This document shows, piece by piece, positions 33,065-41,472 of a stretch of DNA of 64,000 nt; within the stretch, counting starts at the first letter, position 1; each line of letters starts with the position of its first letter. A program made the translations under genes and the position numbers. The stretch lies in NCBI GenBank assembly GCA_963666415.2, contig CAXXPD010000002.1:992001-1056000 (forward strand), written 5' to 3'. The notes under the pieces are model-generated. The model worked only from the letters and a program-made list of their open reading frames with translations, did not search any database and was not told the DNA's origin. The stretch comes from Bin87 sp963666415. GTDB lineage: Bacteria; Chloroflexota; Dehalococcoidia; Lucifugimonadales; UBA3495.

Positions 33065-33959
33065 CTAAACCAAAGCCAAGGTGGGATGTGTATTTGCCGG
33101 GTGCTGGGAATCGGGGCGGGAGTCTCGCGGGAGTGTTTCGGCCCTTGATTGCAGGACCGTCCGGCAGCGCCGTCTCACCTCGTCTTTCCGGCTGGACAGC
33201 CCGGCCAGGAATTTGCCGACCCTCTCCTGCACCGCCGCCCTGCTGCCCAAGCACAGATTGCCAGTGACCTCCTCTCTCGCCCAACCCCAGACAGCCTCAT
33301 CGGCGTTGAAGTCCGGGCTGTAGCCCGGCAGGTTCACCAGCCTCAGCTCCAGCTCAGGCGTCCTGAGGTACTCCCGTACCGCCTCCCCACGATGGGCCGG
33401 CGCATTGTCCCAGATGACCCGCAGCGGCCCTGGATGCTTTTCCTTCAGTTGCGTCAGGAAGGCAACCGAGGTCCCGCTGTTGCTGTTGCCCTCCAGTTCC
33501 ATCCATTCCACCTCGCCCGTCTCCAGGCACACCGCCGAATAGTAGCTGGCCTTCTCCCCGTACCTCGGGCTGCTCGAGTCCACCAACGCAGGCTTACCCT
33601 TCAGCACCCACTTCCCCCGCAATTCCGCGTCCGCCCGGAAGTGGGCCTCGTCGGCAAAGAATATCCTGGCTCCAGTCCGTTGGGCCTCCTCCCACAGGAC
33701 GGCGTACTCCGCCACGAAGGCCTCCCGCTTGGACTCATCAGCTTTGAGCAGCCGCTTCTTGGGACGCTTGAAGGCAAACCCCAGCCGGTGAAGCCAGTTC
33801 AGGCAACTGCTGCGGCTCAGGCTGATGCCAAACCGTTCTGAGACAAACTGACGCACCACCTTCCAATACCAGTTAGCCATTACGATGCCCGCTGTGGCGG
33901 GCGGTTGCTCCACCGCCCCTTTCAACTCCTCCTGCTGCGCCTGGTCAAGGGCGGGGGGG
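33065..33959 (-). CDS. IS630-type transposase, catalytic frame
   Basis: DDE residues are in RIFFADEAHFRAD, LRVIWDNAPAHRGEA and PDFNADEAVWGWAREEV. It continues the N-terminal frame after a -1 slip on the homopolymer run at 33953-33959. An antiphase extension to 34228 is open but is not family-like. The stop TAG uses the duplicated TA plus the first base of the neighbouring element, so the gene's stop depends on the insertion site. Confidence 0.8.
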
Positions 33960-34302
33960 AACCACCGGTCTGCTCGAATATCAGGGCCGCAGGCCCTCCC
34001 TCGCCGAAGGCCGACGCCCAACGTCCGATAGTGTGGGGGTCCCGCTCCAGCGCCTCCGCCGTCGCCTCCGCCGTCAAGCCCTGAGCCAGCAGCAGGATGG
34101 CGTACCACCTTTCCCGCTCCCGGGGTGTGGGAGCCAGAATCACACGCCGCCGCAAGTCCTTGACTCCCATCTGCCATTGTTCCAGAGACCGGTCTATCTC
34201 CCTCACGCCCATCACCAACCCCTCGCAATTTCTGAGACCAGCTACCTCGGTTCCTTCACAAATTTACCCCATGCGTCTGCGCATTTCACCTTGGCTTTGG
34301 TT
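33068..34302 (-). mobile_element. second IS630-type insertion sequence (1235 bp)
   Basis: Perfect 16-bp terminal inverted repeats AACCAAAGCCAAGGTG (33068-33083 and complement 34287-34302) are flanked by TA at 33066-33067 and 34303-34304. It encodes a transposase in two frames on the minus strand. Sequence and ends differ from the 1208-bp element beside it. The TA shared with that neighbour means one inserted at the edge of the other. Confidence 0.9.
33922..34218 (-). CDS. IS630-type transposase, N-terminal frame
   Basis: This 98-residue frame starts MVMGVREIDRSLEQWQMGVK and contains a helix-turn-helix (LAQGLTAEATAEALERDPHT, then IGRWASAFGEGG). It meets a C7 run (plus-strand G7 at 33953-33959). 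A -1 slip there leads into the catalytic frame. The frame ends soon after the run in an unrelated Arg-rich tail. Confidence 0.8.
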   Translation of the reverse strand: MVMGVREIDRSLEQWQMGVKDLRRRVILAPTPRERERWYAILLLAQGLTAEATAEALERDPHTIGRWASAFGEGGPAALIFEQTGGSPPPLTRRSRRS

Positions 34303-34327
34303 TAGTTGCACGCCTCGCACGGCAACG

Positions 34328-35206
34328 TTAATATTCTGCGTCTGGCGCCGATAGGCTGACTACCAACAGTCGATCGAGGCGGGCCAGGTCCAGTTCCACC
34401 GTTATTTCGGCGTCCGGAAACGCGTTGGTGGCCAGCAACCGGGCCTCGGGAATCTGCTCAGGATCCAGCTCCAGCAGGATGACACCGTGGGGTTTGATGC
34501 GGTCGCCGGCAGCGGCCTGTTTCAACAGCCTCCCGATGAGGTCGATACCGCCGGGGCCGCCATCCAGCGCGGCAATCGGTTCCCATTGCACCTCCGGTTG
34601 AAGGGTCGGGATGCGATCCGTAGGCAGGTAGGGCAGGTTGGCGGCGATGACATCCACCGGCTCGGGCAGCGGTTCCAGCAAGTCGCCTTTCAATAACGTT
34701 ATCCGGTCGGCGACGTTGTGCATCCTGATGTTGTACGCGGCGACGTCCAGCGTGGCGTCGTAGGCGTCGGTGGCGTAGATGCGGGCCGCCGGGAGGTGGA
34801 TGGCCAGGTTGATGGCGATGGCTCCGGTGCCGGTGCCGATGTCGGCAATGACCAGTTCGCGGCTCTCCATTCCCATCAGGGCCATGAACAGAGCGTGCTC
34901 AACCATGGTTTCGGTTTCAGGTCGCGGGATGAGCACATCCGGGTTGACCAGCAGGTTTACGCCGTAGAATTCCCGGTAATTCAGAATGTAGGCCAGGGGT
35001 TCGCGGGTGAGCCGGCGCTCCACAATAGCGTTGAGGCTCTGCTGCTGTTGCTCGGAGACCTGGGATTCCTGCTCGGCGAAGATGGACTGGCGCGGCATCC
35101 GCATTACGTCCATCACCATGACTTCGGCTTCCAGGCGCGCATCGGGTATGCCGGCCGACTCCAGCGTGCGATGGGTTTCCTGAATGACGTTCCGGAGACT
35201 GGGCAT
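34328..35206 (-). CDS. prmC: release factor glutamine methyltransferase
   Basis: PrmC methylates the Gln of the GGQ motif in release factors. The protein has about 292 residues. The N-terminal helical domain ends in PLAYILNYREFYGVNLLV, followed by DVLIPRPETE, then the SAM site VIADIGTGTGAIAI. The catalytic motif reads ANLPY instead of the usual NPPY, keeping Asn and the final Pro-Tyr. An in-frame GTG at 35221 would add five residues. It lies downstream of prfA, its substrate gene. Confidence 0.93.
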   Translation of the reverse strand: MPSLRNVIQETHRTLESAGIPDARLEAEVMVMDVMRMPRQSIFAEQESQVSEQQQQSLNAIVERRLTREPLAYILNYREFYGVNLLVNPDVLIPRPETETMVEHALFMALMGMESRELVIADIGTGTGAIAINLAIHLPAARIYATDAYDATLDVAAYNIRMHNVADRITLLKGDLLEPLPEPVDVIAANLPYLPTDRIPTLQPEVQWEPIAALDGGPGGIDLIGRLLKQAAAGDRIKPHGVILLELDPEQIPEARLLATNAFPDAEITVELDLARLDRLLVVSLSAPDAEY

Positions 35207-35249
35207 TGCTCGGGCCCCCACGGAGGCGTTCCAGGAGTCGACGAGTTGG

Positions 35250-36329
35250 TTAGGCGGTTACCGCTTCCAGGCGGAGAGCCTGGTCGTTGGTGATCAGCTG
35301 GTCAATGAGATGGCCGAGGCCACCGTCCATAACGCGTTGTATACCGTGGACGGAACTTCCGATGCGGTGGTCGGTAATACGATCCTGCGGGTAGTTGTAG
35401 GTGCGCATTTTTTCGCTGCGGTCGCCGCTGCCAATCTGGGCTTTGCGGCTGGTGGAGATTGCCACTTGCTGGCGGTTCTGTTCCGCGGCGAAAAGTCGGC
35501 TCCGCAAGATTGTCATTGCCTTGGATTTGTTTTTGTATTGGGAACGCTCATCCTGACATACCACCACCAAGCCCGAGGGTTCGTGCACGATCCGAACGGC
35601 GGTGGCGACTTTGTTGACGTTTTGACCGCCGTGGCCTCCGGCGTGATAGATGTCAATACGCAGGTCGTCGTCTTTGATGTCAACTTCAACTTCATCCGCC
35701 TGTGGAAGCACGGCGACGGTTACCGTTGAAGTGTGGATGCGACCCTGGGTTTCCGTTTCGGGTACCCGTTGCACCCGGTGGACGCCGGCCTCGAACTTGA
35801 GCTGGCTGTAAGCGTGTTGGCCGTCTACCGAGAAGGCAATTCGGTTGAAGCCACCGAGGTCGGACGGGTTTGAGTCCAGAATCTCCACGGCCCAACCCAG
35901 CACCTGAGCGTAGCGCTGGTACATGCGATACAGGTCGCCGGCGAAGAGGGACGCTTCCTGGCCGCCAGCTGCCGAGTGAATCTCCACAATGACGTCGCGA
36001 TCATCGTTGGGGTCGCGGGGCAGCAGCGCGAGCTTGAGTTGCTCCGATAAGGCAGCCAGACTGCTTTCGACTTCGGCGAGTTCAGACTGCGCCATTGCCA
36101 GAAAATCGGCGTCGCCGCCTTCGTGCACCAGCGCGCGCAGGTCGGATTGTTCGTCACCCAGCTTGCGGTGTTGGGCGTCAATCCCAACAAAATCCTCCAT
36201 GGAGGATCGTTCCCGGTTGAGTTCCTGTAGCCGGGAGTAGTCGGCCGCAACGTCCGGTTGCGCCATCAACGTTTCTATTTCCTGATATCGCTGGACGATA
36301 GGCTGCAGTTTATCGAAAATATCCGGCAT
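35250..36329 (-). CDS. prfA: peptide chain release factor 1
   Basis: RF1 terminates translation at UAA and UAG. The 359-residue protein has the GGQ motif in YHAGGHGGQNVNKVATAVR near residue 230. The RF1-type segment VHRVQRVPETETQGRIHTST carries the PxT tripeptide as P-E-T rather than the SPF of RF2. It is followed by prmC after 43 bp. It does not read UGA, which is relevant to the UGA-containing gene at 29527-31032. Confidence 0.95.
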   Translation of the reverse strand: MPDIFDKLQPIVQRYQEIETLMAQPDVAADYSRLQELNRERSSMEDFVGIDAQHRKLGDEQSDLRALVHEGGDADFLAMAQSELAEVESSLAALSEQLKLALLPRDPNDDRDVIVEIHSAAGGQEASLFAGDLYRMYQRYAQVLGWAVEILDSNPSDLGGFNRIAFSVDGQHAYSQLKFEAGVHRVQRVPETETQGRIHTSTVTVAVLPQADEVEVDIKDDDLRIDIYHAGGHGGQNVNKVATAVRIVHEPSGLVVVCQDERSQYKNKSKAMTILRSRLFAAEQNRQQVAISTSRKAQIGSGDRSEKMRTYNYPQDRITDHRIGSSVHGIQRVMDGGLGHLIDQLITNDQALRLEAVTA

Positions 36330-36364
36330 CGGTCCGCCTATCCCCTAAGAGGTTTTCTAAATAT

Positions 36365-36394
36365 AGTATACCGTAGCGAGTTCAGCCTCAGCAA
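36365..36394 (-). promoter_or_regulatory. putative promoter of prfA-prmC
   Basis: On the minus strand TTGCTG (36389-36394) and TATACT (36365-36370) are 18 bp apart. Transcription would start near 36358, about 30 nt before the prfA ATG. The hexamers are close to, but not at, consensus. Confidence 0.5.
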
Positions 36395-36433
36395 GGATAC
36401 TACAGTGCCCGCGCGTGCCCACGTTAGCCCGTC

Positions 36434-36700
36434 AATGTTAGCGAAGCGCGGCAATCTCGCTGAGGTTGCGAACACTTCGGCGAACCGCAACTGCTACGGC
36501 GGCGAGATTGCCGCGTTGCTGCGCTCCTCGCAATGACAGTAGGCCGGTCATGCTTACCCAATTTGTCATCGCGAGCGTAGCGTGGCAATCCCGTCGCCGA
36601 AGCAACGGCGGTTCGTCGACCTATCTTCAACCTCATCGAGGTTGCCACGTCCCTCGACAAGCTCGGGATGAGCGGGCGCTCTTCGCGATGACAGATTAAG
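36434..36700. repeat. dispersed MITE-like repeats, copies 2a and 2b
   Basis: Two related units lie side by side. 36434-36539 runs from GCGCGGCAATCTCGC to CTCCTCGCAATGACAG. 36562-36700 runs from TGTCATCGCGAGCGTAGCGTG to TTCGCGATGACAG and is followed by GTGGGTACGC. The second closely matches copy 1 at 23915-24045. The 489-bp gap 36330-36818 holds only these repeats and the prfA promoter; frames across it look non-coding. Confidence 0.75.
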
Positions 36701-36818
36701 TGGGTACGCGTGCGTGAGCAGTAGGTCGGTCTGGTTTCACAAAGTTGGTAAGCGTAAGAACTTGGGCGCTCCGGATCGTTCCGGAGCGGGCAACCTCGCC
36801 GGAAAGATAGCGCCGGCG

Positions 36819-37538
36819 CTACGGTTTCACACCGTAATGGAGAGCCACTCCGCCCATCCCGAGCCGGCAATAGCCCACGTCGGTCAATCCGACCGCTCGA
36901 TACACCTCGGCCAGCCCGTCTGCCGTCAGAAAGTAGTCCACGCTGTTGGGCAGGTACGTGTAGGCAGAGCGGTCGCCGGCCACCACTTGCCCGAGCAATG
37001 GCACCACGTGGTGGAAATAAACGCGACCGAGAGTCGCACGCAAGCCGGGTGGCATCGGCGTCAGTTCCAGTGTGGTAACATGCCCTCCCGGGGCTACCAC
37101 CCTGGCCATCTCTGCGATGGCAGCCGGCACATCGGCCATGTTACGCAGGCTGAAGCCGGCGGTGGCGCAACAGAACGTACCATCGGCGAACGGCAAACGC
37201 AGCGCGTCGCCCACCGCAAACTCGGCCGCCGGGCCCGCACCGCTGATTGAGGCTCGTTTACTCCGCGCGATGGTCAGCATTTCGGGCAGCAGGTCGACCC
37301 CGACCACTGGCGATACGCCGGGTATCTGTGCCAGCGCGAATGCCAGGTCGCCGGTACCGGTCGCGATATCCAGTGCGCTGCCGCGCAGCCCGGCCGCGGT
37401 GAAACGGGCGGTGGCGCGCTTCCACCGGTGGTGCATACCGCCGGTCATCAGCGAGTTCATCAGGTCGTACCGTGGCGAAATGCGTGCGAACATTTCGGCC
37501 ACGTAGCGACGCTTCTCATCGCCGCGCAGTTGGGCCAT
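36819..37538 (-). CDS. demethylmenaquinone C-methyltransferase (UbiE/MenG)
   Basis: This SAM-dependent methyltransferase of the last menaquinone step has 239 residues from the ATG at 37538. Family blocks are VAEMFARISPRYDLMNSLMT, HHRWKR, the SAM loop ALDIATGTGDLAFALA, and the UbiE signature YTYLPNSVDYF near residue 190. An upstream in-frame start at 37607 would add 23 atypical residues. It heads a minus-strand cluster with UbiX-, UbiA- and UbiD-like genes upstream. Confidence 0.9.
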   Translation of the reverse strand: MAQLRGDEKRRYVAEMFARISPRYDLMNSLMTGGMHHRWKRATARFTAAGLRGSALDIATGTGDLAFALAQIPGVSPVVGVDLLPEMLTIARSKRASISGAGPAAEFAVGDALRLPFADGTFCCATAGFSLRNMADVPAAIAEMARVVAPGGHVTTLELTPMPPGLRATLGRVYFHHVVPLLGQVVAGDRSAYTYLPNSVDYFLTADGLAEVYRAVGLTDVGYCRLGMGGVALHYGVKP

Positions 37539-37542
37539 CTGT

Positions 37543-38073
37543 CTAGCCCGACTCTGTGGGCATATTGTTGGCGGACCGGTAATGCAATTGCACCAACCCG
37601 CTGTCAAACTCAGTTACGCCCAACAGTTGCAAGTGCGTGGGTGTCGAGCCTGATGCGAAAAGTGGAATCCCGCTACCCAGCACTATCGGATGTATGGAAA
37701 GGACGTACTCATCAATCAGGCCGGCCGCCCGAAACTGCTCGGCCAGGTTGGTTCCGCCGAACGACCAGATGGTGCCCGAATGCCGGGCCGTCAACGTATC
37801 CGCGAAACTTGCGGCATCCGCCCGCACCGCCGTCACGCCCGGAGGCGGTGCATCCAGCGTGGAATTGGTGAAGACGTAGGTAGTTTTCTCCGCAAACGGC
37901 CACTCGCCAAAACTCAGCGCCTTATCGTAGGCGCGTCGTCCCATTATTATCGCCTCCACCGTGTCATAAAATGCAGAGTACCCATAATCGGCGTCCTGGA
38001 AACACCAATCCACACCGCCGTCGGCTTCGGCGATATAGCCGTCCGAGCTGGTGGCAACGAAGTACGTTATCAA
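37543..38073 (-). CDS. dihydrofolate reductase/RibD C-terminal domain protein
   Basis: This NADPH-dependent reductase domain is of the RibD C-terminal/DHFR-like family. The start ITYFVATSSDGYIAEADGGV is typical, followed by IIMGRRAYDKAL and IWSFGGTNLAEQFRAAGLID. A TTG at 38073 places the family's first strand at the N-terminus and avoids overlap with the UbiX gene; an ATG at 38133 would overlap it by 44 bp. The substrate is unknown. Its stop is 4 bp before the UbiE start. Confidence 0.8.
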   Translation of the reverse strand: MITYFVATSSDGYIAEADGGVDWCFQDADYGYSAFYDTVEAIIMGRRAYDKALSFGEWPFAEKTTYVFTNSTLDAPPPGVTAVRADAASFADTLTARHSGTIWSFGGTNLAEQFRAAGLIDEYVLSIHPIVLGSGIPLFASGSTPTHLQLLGVTEFDSGLVQLHYRSANNMPTESG

Positions 38074-38089
38074 ACCTACGAAATCCTCT

Positions 38090-38704
38090 TTACCGCTCCC
38101 GGTCCTGATACTGCAAGTCGTCGGGCAGGGCATCAGTTAAACCGAGTGCAACCAGGGCGCGCTGCACCACGAAACGAACTACACCGTCGATGTCCAGCGG
38201 CTTCAGGTAGAAAGGAGGTTCCGGTGGCAATATGACCGCGCCCATTCTGGACAACGTCAGCATATTTTCCAGGTGAATGGCGTGCAGCGGCGTTTCCCGT
38301 GGAATCAGTACCAGCCTGCGACGTTCCTTCAGCGTTACGTCGGCGGCCCGCAGCACCAAGTTGGGCGTCAGCCCGTGGGCGATGGATGCCACCGAGTTCA
38401 TGCTGGCCGGAGCGATTACCATACCGGCGGTTGGCGTGGTGCCGCTGGCGATCGAGGCGAACAGGTCGCTGATGGCGTATTGCCGAAACCGGGGATGTTC
38501 CAGCCACCGCGCCACCGCCTGGTTGTAGGGCTCGTCCAGCTCTTCCTGCCACACCATGCGGGCCGCGTTGGACGCCACGGCAATCACGGAGTGCTTCCGG
38601 TTCAGCAGGGTATCGATCAGTTCGCGGGCAATCACCGCCCCGCTGGCGCCTGTGATACCCACTACTACGGGATGGTTTAGGCTAACAGGATCTGATGTGA
38701 CCAT
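38090..38704 (-). CDS. ubiX: flavin prenyltransferase UbiX
   Basis: UbiX makes prenylated FMN, the cofactor of UbiD-type decarboxylases. The 204-residue protein has VVVGITGASGAVIARELIDT at the N-terminus (FMN site), APASMNSVASIAHGLTPNLV, and the C-terminal LIPRETPLHAIHLENMLTLS. A UbiD-family gene lies about 1 kb upstream in the same cluster, so enzyme and cofactor supply are linked. Confidence 0.93.
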   Translation of the reverse strand: MVTSDPVSLNHPVVVGITGASGAVIARELIDTLLNRKHSVIAVASNAARMVWQEELDEPYNQAVARWLEHPRFRQYAISDLFASIASGTTPTAGMVIAPASMNSVASIAHGLTPNLVLRAADVTLKERRRLVLIPRETPLHAIHLENMLTLSRMGAVILPPEPPFYLKPLDIDGVVRFVVQRALVALGLTDALPDDLQYQDRER

Positions 38705-38733
38705 TATGGTGTGACCGTTAGCCCGGCTGACAT

Positions 38734-39663
38734 CTACCAGGGAAAGAACCCGTCGAAGGGCAAAGCAACGGCAAGGATGGTGAAGAACAGCAACTGGGTG
38801 GAGATATAGCTGTTGATCTGGAAAAACGCGATGGGCACCCGGGAGGTGTCCCCCGACTTTACCATGTTGTTCTCATAGACCAGCAGCCCCACTGCAATGG
38901 CCCAACCGATGAAATAGAACACGTTGAGACCCATCCAGATGCCCAGCGCCAGCAGCGCCGCCGACGCGATGGTGTGCAGGACACGCGTGGTGCGAAACGC
39001 GTTGCGTATACCGAAGCGGGCCGAGATCGACTTGATACCGTTGGCGCGGTCGAAATCATAGTCCATGCTGCCGTAGATGGTTTCAAATCCGCCGGCCCAC
39101 ATCGCCACCGCAAACGTGAGCAAAACGGGTTGCCAGTCCAACCGGCCCGCCAACCCTATCCAGGCTCCAGACGGGGCCGTCGCCAGCGCCACGCCGAGCA
39201 TCAGGCTGCACAGCCAAGTGTAGTATTTGGCAAAAGAATAGAAAATCACGTACAGGGCTGCAACGGGCGCCAGCATCAACGCCAGCGGGTTGAGTTGCCA
39301 CGCTGCGGTGAAAAACACGGCAGCGGCCACAGCGGCCATCCCACCAACCTCGATGGGCTTCAGGATACCGGCGGGAATATGCCGCCCGGCCGTGCGTGGG
39401 TTGCGGGCATCTTCGCGGGCATTGATAATGCGGTTCGCTGACATACCCAGCGTTCGGACGCCAACGAAAGCCAGCGTAATCCAGATGAAAACGTGCCAGC
39501 CTGGCCACCCGCTGCCGCCGGCGTAGTGGGATGACAGCACCATGCCCATGTATCCGAACGGCATAGCGAAAAGCGACTCCCAAACGCGAATCGCGCTGAG
39601 GTACTGTGGCACCTTGGCGGCGATGGTGCGTATCGGGTCGCGTTGCGCGGGCGCTGTTTGCAT
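38734..39663 (-). CDS. UbiA-family prenyltransferase
   Basis: This membrane prenyltransferase has 309 residues and about eight helices. It attaches a polyprenyl chain to an aromatic acid. The first diphosphate-binding motif region reads NRIINAREDARNPRTAGR; compared with the usual NxxxDxxxD pattern, the first Asp position is Asn. The second motif is YGSMDYDFDRANGIKSI with both Asp present. With UbiX, UbiD and UbiE neighbours it most likely serves menaquinone synthesis, possibly the futalosine route (MqnP-like), but no earlier pathway gene is in view. Confidence 0.87.
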   Translation of the reverse strand: MQTAPAQRDPIRTIAAKVPQYLSAIRVWESLFAMPFGYMGMVLSSHYAGGSGWPGWHVFIWITLAFVGVRTLGMSANRIINAREDARNPRTAGRHIPAGILKPIEVGGMAAVAAAVFFTAAWQLNPLALMLAPVAALYVIFYSFAKYYTWLCSLMLGVALATAPSGAWIGLAGRLDWQPVLLTFAVAMWAGGFETIYGSMDYDFDRANGIKSISARFGIRNAFRTTRVLHTIASAALLALGIWMGLNVFYFIGWAIAVGLLVYENNMVKSGDTSRVPIAFFQINSYISTQLLFFTILAVALPFDGFFPW

Positions 39664-39729
39664 CGGTAAACTAGGAATTAGGTCCGTTTTGTGGATGGGG
39701 CGCTGGGCTGAAGTCCGTTAGGGGAGCCT

Positions 39730-41214
39730 TCACCGGCCGGGCGGGGCAACGATTTCGTCCAGACCGAGCTCCGACCAACGCCGGGACACTCGCTCGCGAA
39801 TGTCCTCGCTCATTTCGATGTCCGGCGGCCACTCGCGCCGGTAGCCCTCCTCAGGCCCCTTGCGCGTGGCGTCTATGCCCAGCTTGCTGCCGAACCGAGG
39901 CGTTGGAGATGCCACGTCCAGGTCGTCGATTGGCCCTTCCACCACGATCAGATCGGTGCCCGGGTTGATGTTATTGGCCACCCTCCAGGCCACCTCGGAG
40001 GCGTTCTGCACATCCACGAAATCGTCAACCACCACAATTACTTTGGTAAGACTCAACAGGCCGAGACCCCAAAGTCCGTAAATCACCTTGCGGGCCTGCC
40101 CTGGGTATTCTTTCTTCATCGACACCAGGACCAGGTTGTGGAAGATTCCCTCGGCTGGCATGTTGATGTCCACCACTTCGGGCAGGATCAGCCGAATCAG
40201 TGGTAGGAACACCCGTTCGGTCACTTTGCCCATCCAGTAATCCTCGGTCGGCGGACGGCCCACGAAGGTGGTCGGATAGATAGGATTGCGCCGTCGGGTT
40301 ATGGTCGTAACGTGGAACACCGGATACGGTTCAGCCAGCGAATAGTAACCGGTGTGGTCGCCAAACGGACCCTCGGTGCGTTCCTCGCCGGGTGTTACGT
40401 AACCTTCCAGGACAATTTCGGCGTGGGCCGGAACCATCAGGTCGACGGTCTTGGCCGGCGTCAGTTCAACGCCGCGGTCGCGAACGAAACCCGCCAGCAC
40501 CATCTCGTCGATGTCCGGCGGCAACGGAGCCGATCCGGTCCAGATGGACGCCGGGTCTCCGCCCAATGCCACGGCCACCTCCAATCTGTCATCCGCGCGT
40601 TCGGCGCTGGAGCGGTAGTGCCTGGCCCCAACCTTGTGGGTCTGCCAGTGCATACCCGTAGTGCAGCGGTCGTACACCTGCATCCGGTAAATGCCGTAGT
40701 TCTGGGTGCCCGTTTCGGGGTCTTTGGTAATCACCAGCGGCAGGGTTATGTAGGGCCCCGCATCCTCTGGCCAACACTTGATTATGGGCAAGTCGTACAG
40801 GTTAACCTGGTCGCCGGTGAGCACCACTTCCTGACACGGAGCGTTGTTAACGGTACGGGGTTGATATGAGCCAACGTGTACCAAACGCCCCAGCGTTCGC
40901 AACTTGTTGACGATCCCGGATGGAGGGCCACCTTGCACCAGGTCGATCATGGATTCCAGACGGGTGGCTAGCTCATCGGCGCTTTCCACCTCGAGAGCCC
41001 AGTTCATCCGACGGTTGGAGCAGAACAGGTTGATCAGAACGGGTATGTCGTGCCCGACTACGTTCTCGAAGAGCAGGGCCGGACCATCGGCCCGCAACAT
41101 CCGGTGCGCAATCTCGGTAATCTCCAGCTCAGGGTCAACCGGAGCAGAAATACGGCGCAAATCACCTTTGCTTTCGAGAAAGGCAATGAACTCGCGCAGG
41201 TCTTGGTACGGCAT
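39730..41214 (-). CDS. UbiD-family decarboxylase
   Basis: This prenyl-FMN-dependent (de)carboxylase has 494 residues. The N-terminus YQDLREFIAFLESKGDLRRI is standard. The catalytic Arg lies in NYGIYRMQVYDR near residue 172, and the Glu pair in EERTEGPFGDHTGYY near residue 280. It probably removes the carboxyl group after prenylation in quinone synthesis, working with the UbiX gene product. A catabolic role on another aromatic acid cannot be excluded. Confidence 0.92.
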   Translation of the reverse strand: MPYQDLREFIAFLESKGDLRRISAPVDPELEITEIAHRMLRADGPALLFENVVGHDIPVLINLFCSNRRMNWALEVESADELATRLESMIDLVQGGPPSGIVNKLRTLGRLVHVGSYQPRTVNNAPCQEVVLTGDQVNLYDLPIIKCWPEDAGPYITLPLVITKDPETGTQNYGIYRMQVYDRCTTGMHWQTHKVGARHYRSSAERADDRLEVAVALGGDPASIWTGSAPLPPDIDEMVLAGFVRDRGVELTPAKTVDLMVPAHAEIVLEGYVTPGEERTEGPFGDHTGYYSLAEPYPVFHVTTITRRRNPIYPTTFVGRPPTEDYWMGKVTERVFLPLIRLILPEVVDINMPAEGIFHNLVLVSMKKEYPGQARKVIYGLWGLGLLSLTKVIVVVDDFVDVQNASEVAWRVANNINPGTDLIVVEGPIDDLDVASPTPRFGSKLGIDATRKGPEEGYRREWPPDIEMSEDIRERVSRRWSELGLDEIVAPPGR

Positions 41215-41344
41215 TAAGGTTACGCAGACCGGGTCAAATTACGCAGGGATATCTGCTTCGGGGCAGAAGGTATCCATATTGTATCAGCGTGGGGACCCGA
41301 GCGCGGGCTAGCGCTGCAGACGGGCGCAGTGTGCCAGTGAGGCC

Positions 41345-41373
41345 ATAAAATACCCGCCGCTGACAGCGGCGGG
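41345..41373 (-). terminator. intrinsic terminator after the zinc-ribbon gene
   Basis: A perfect 9-bp stem (CCCGCCGCT at 41353-41361 with AGCGGCGGG at 41365-41373) with a 3-nt loop is followed on the minus strand by the T-rich TATTTTAT. It lies 100 bp after the zinc-ribbon stop and before ubiD, so ubiD probably has its own promoter. Confidence 0.7.
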
Positions 41374-41472
41374 AGTATAACGACCCCCAGCTTGGCTGAC
41401 GGAGCCGAGCGTTCCGGCCGGCGGACACAAACCGTCGGGTCCGGAACGAAGTGAATTTGCTGTGTCCTGCGG

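Larger units (their letters stand above)
31858..33065 (+). mobile_element. IS630-family insertion sequence, copy 1 (1208 bp)
   Basis: The element starts GTACCGTTGCC and ends ACGGTAC, with imperfect terminal inverted repeats and a TA on each side (31856-31857 and 33066-33067), the TA target duplication of the IS630/Tc1-mariner group. It encodes a transposase in two overlapping frames. A second, nearly identical copy of exactly 1208 bp lies in the opposite orientation at 52694-53901. Its right TA is also the left TA of another IS630-type element. Confidence 0.92.

Noticed and set aside
36424..36870. Possible small gene in the gap between prfA and ubiE
   Set aside because: The frame is built from repeat sequence (copies 2a and 2b) and overlaps the UbiE end; repeats explain it.
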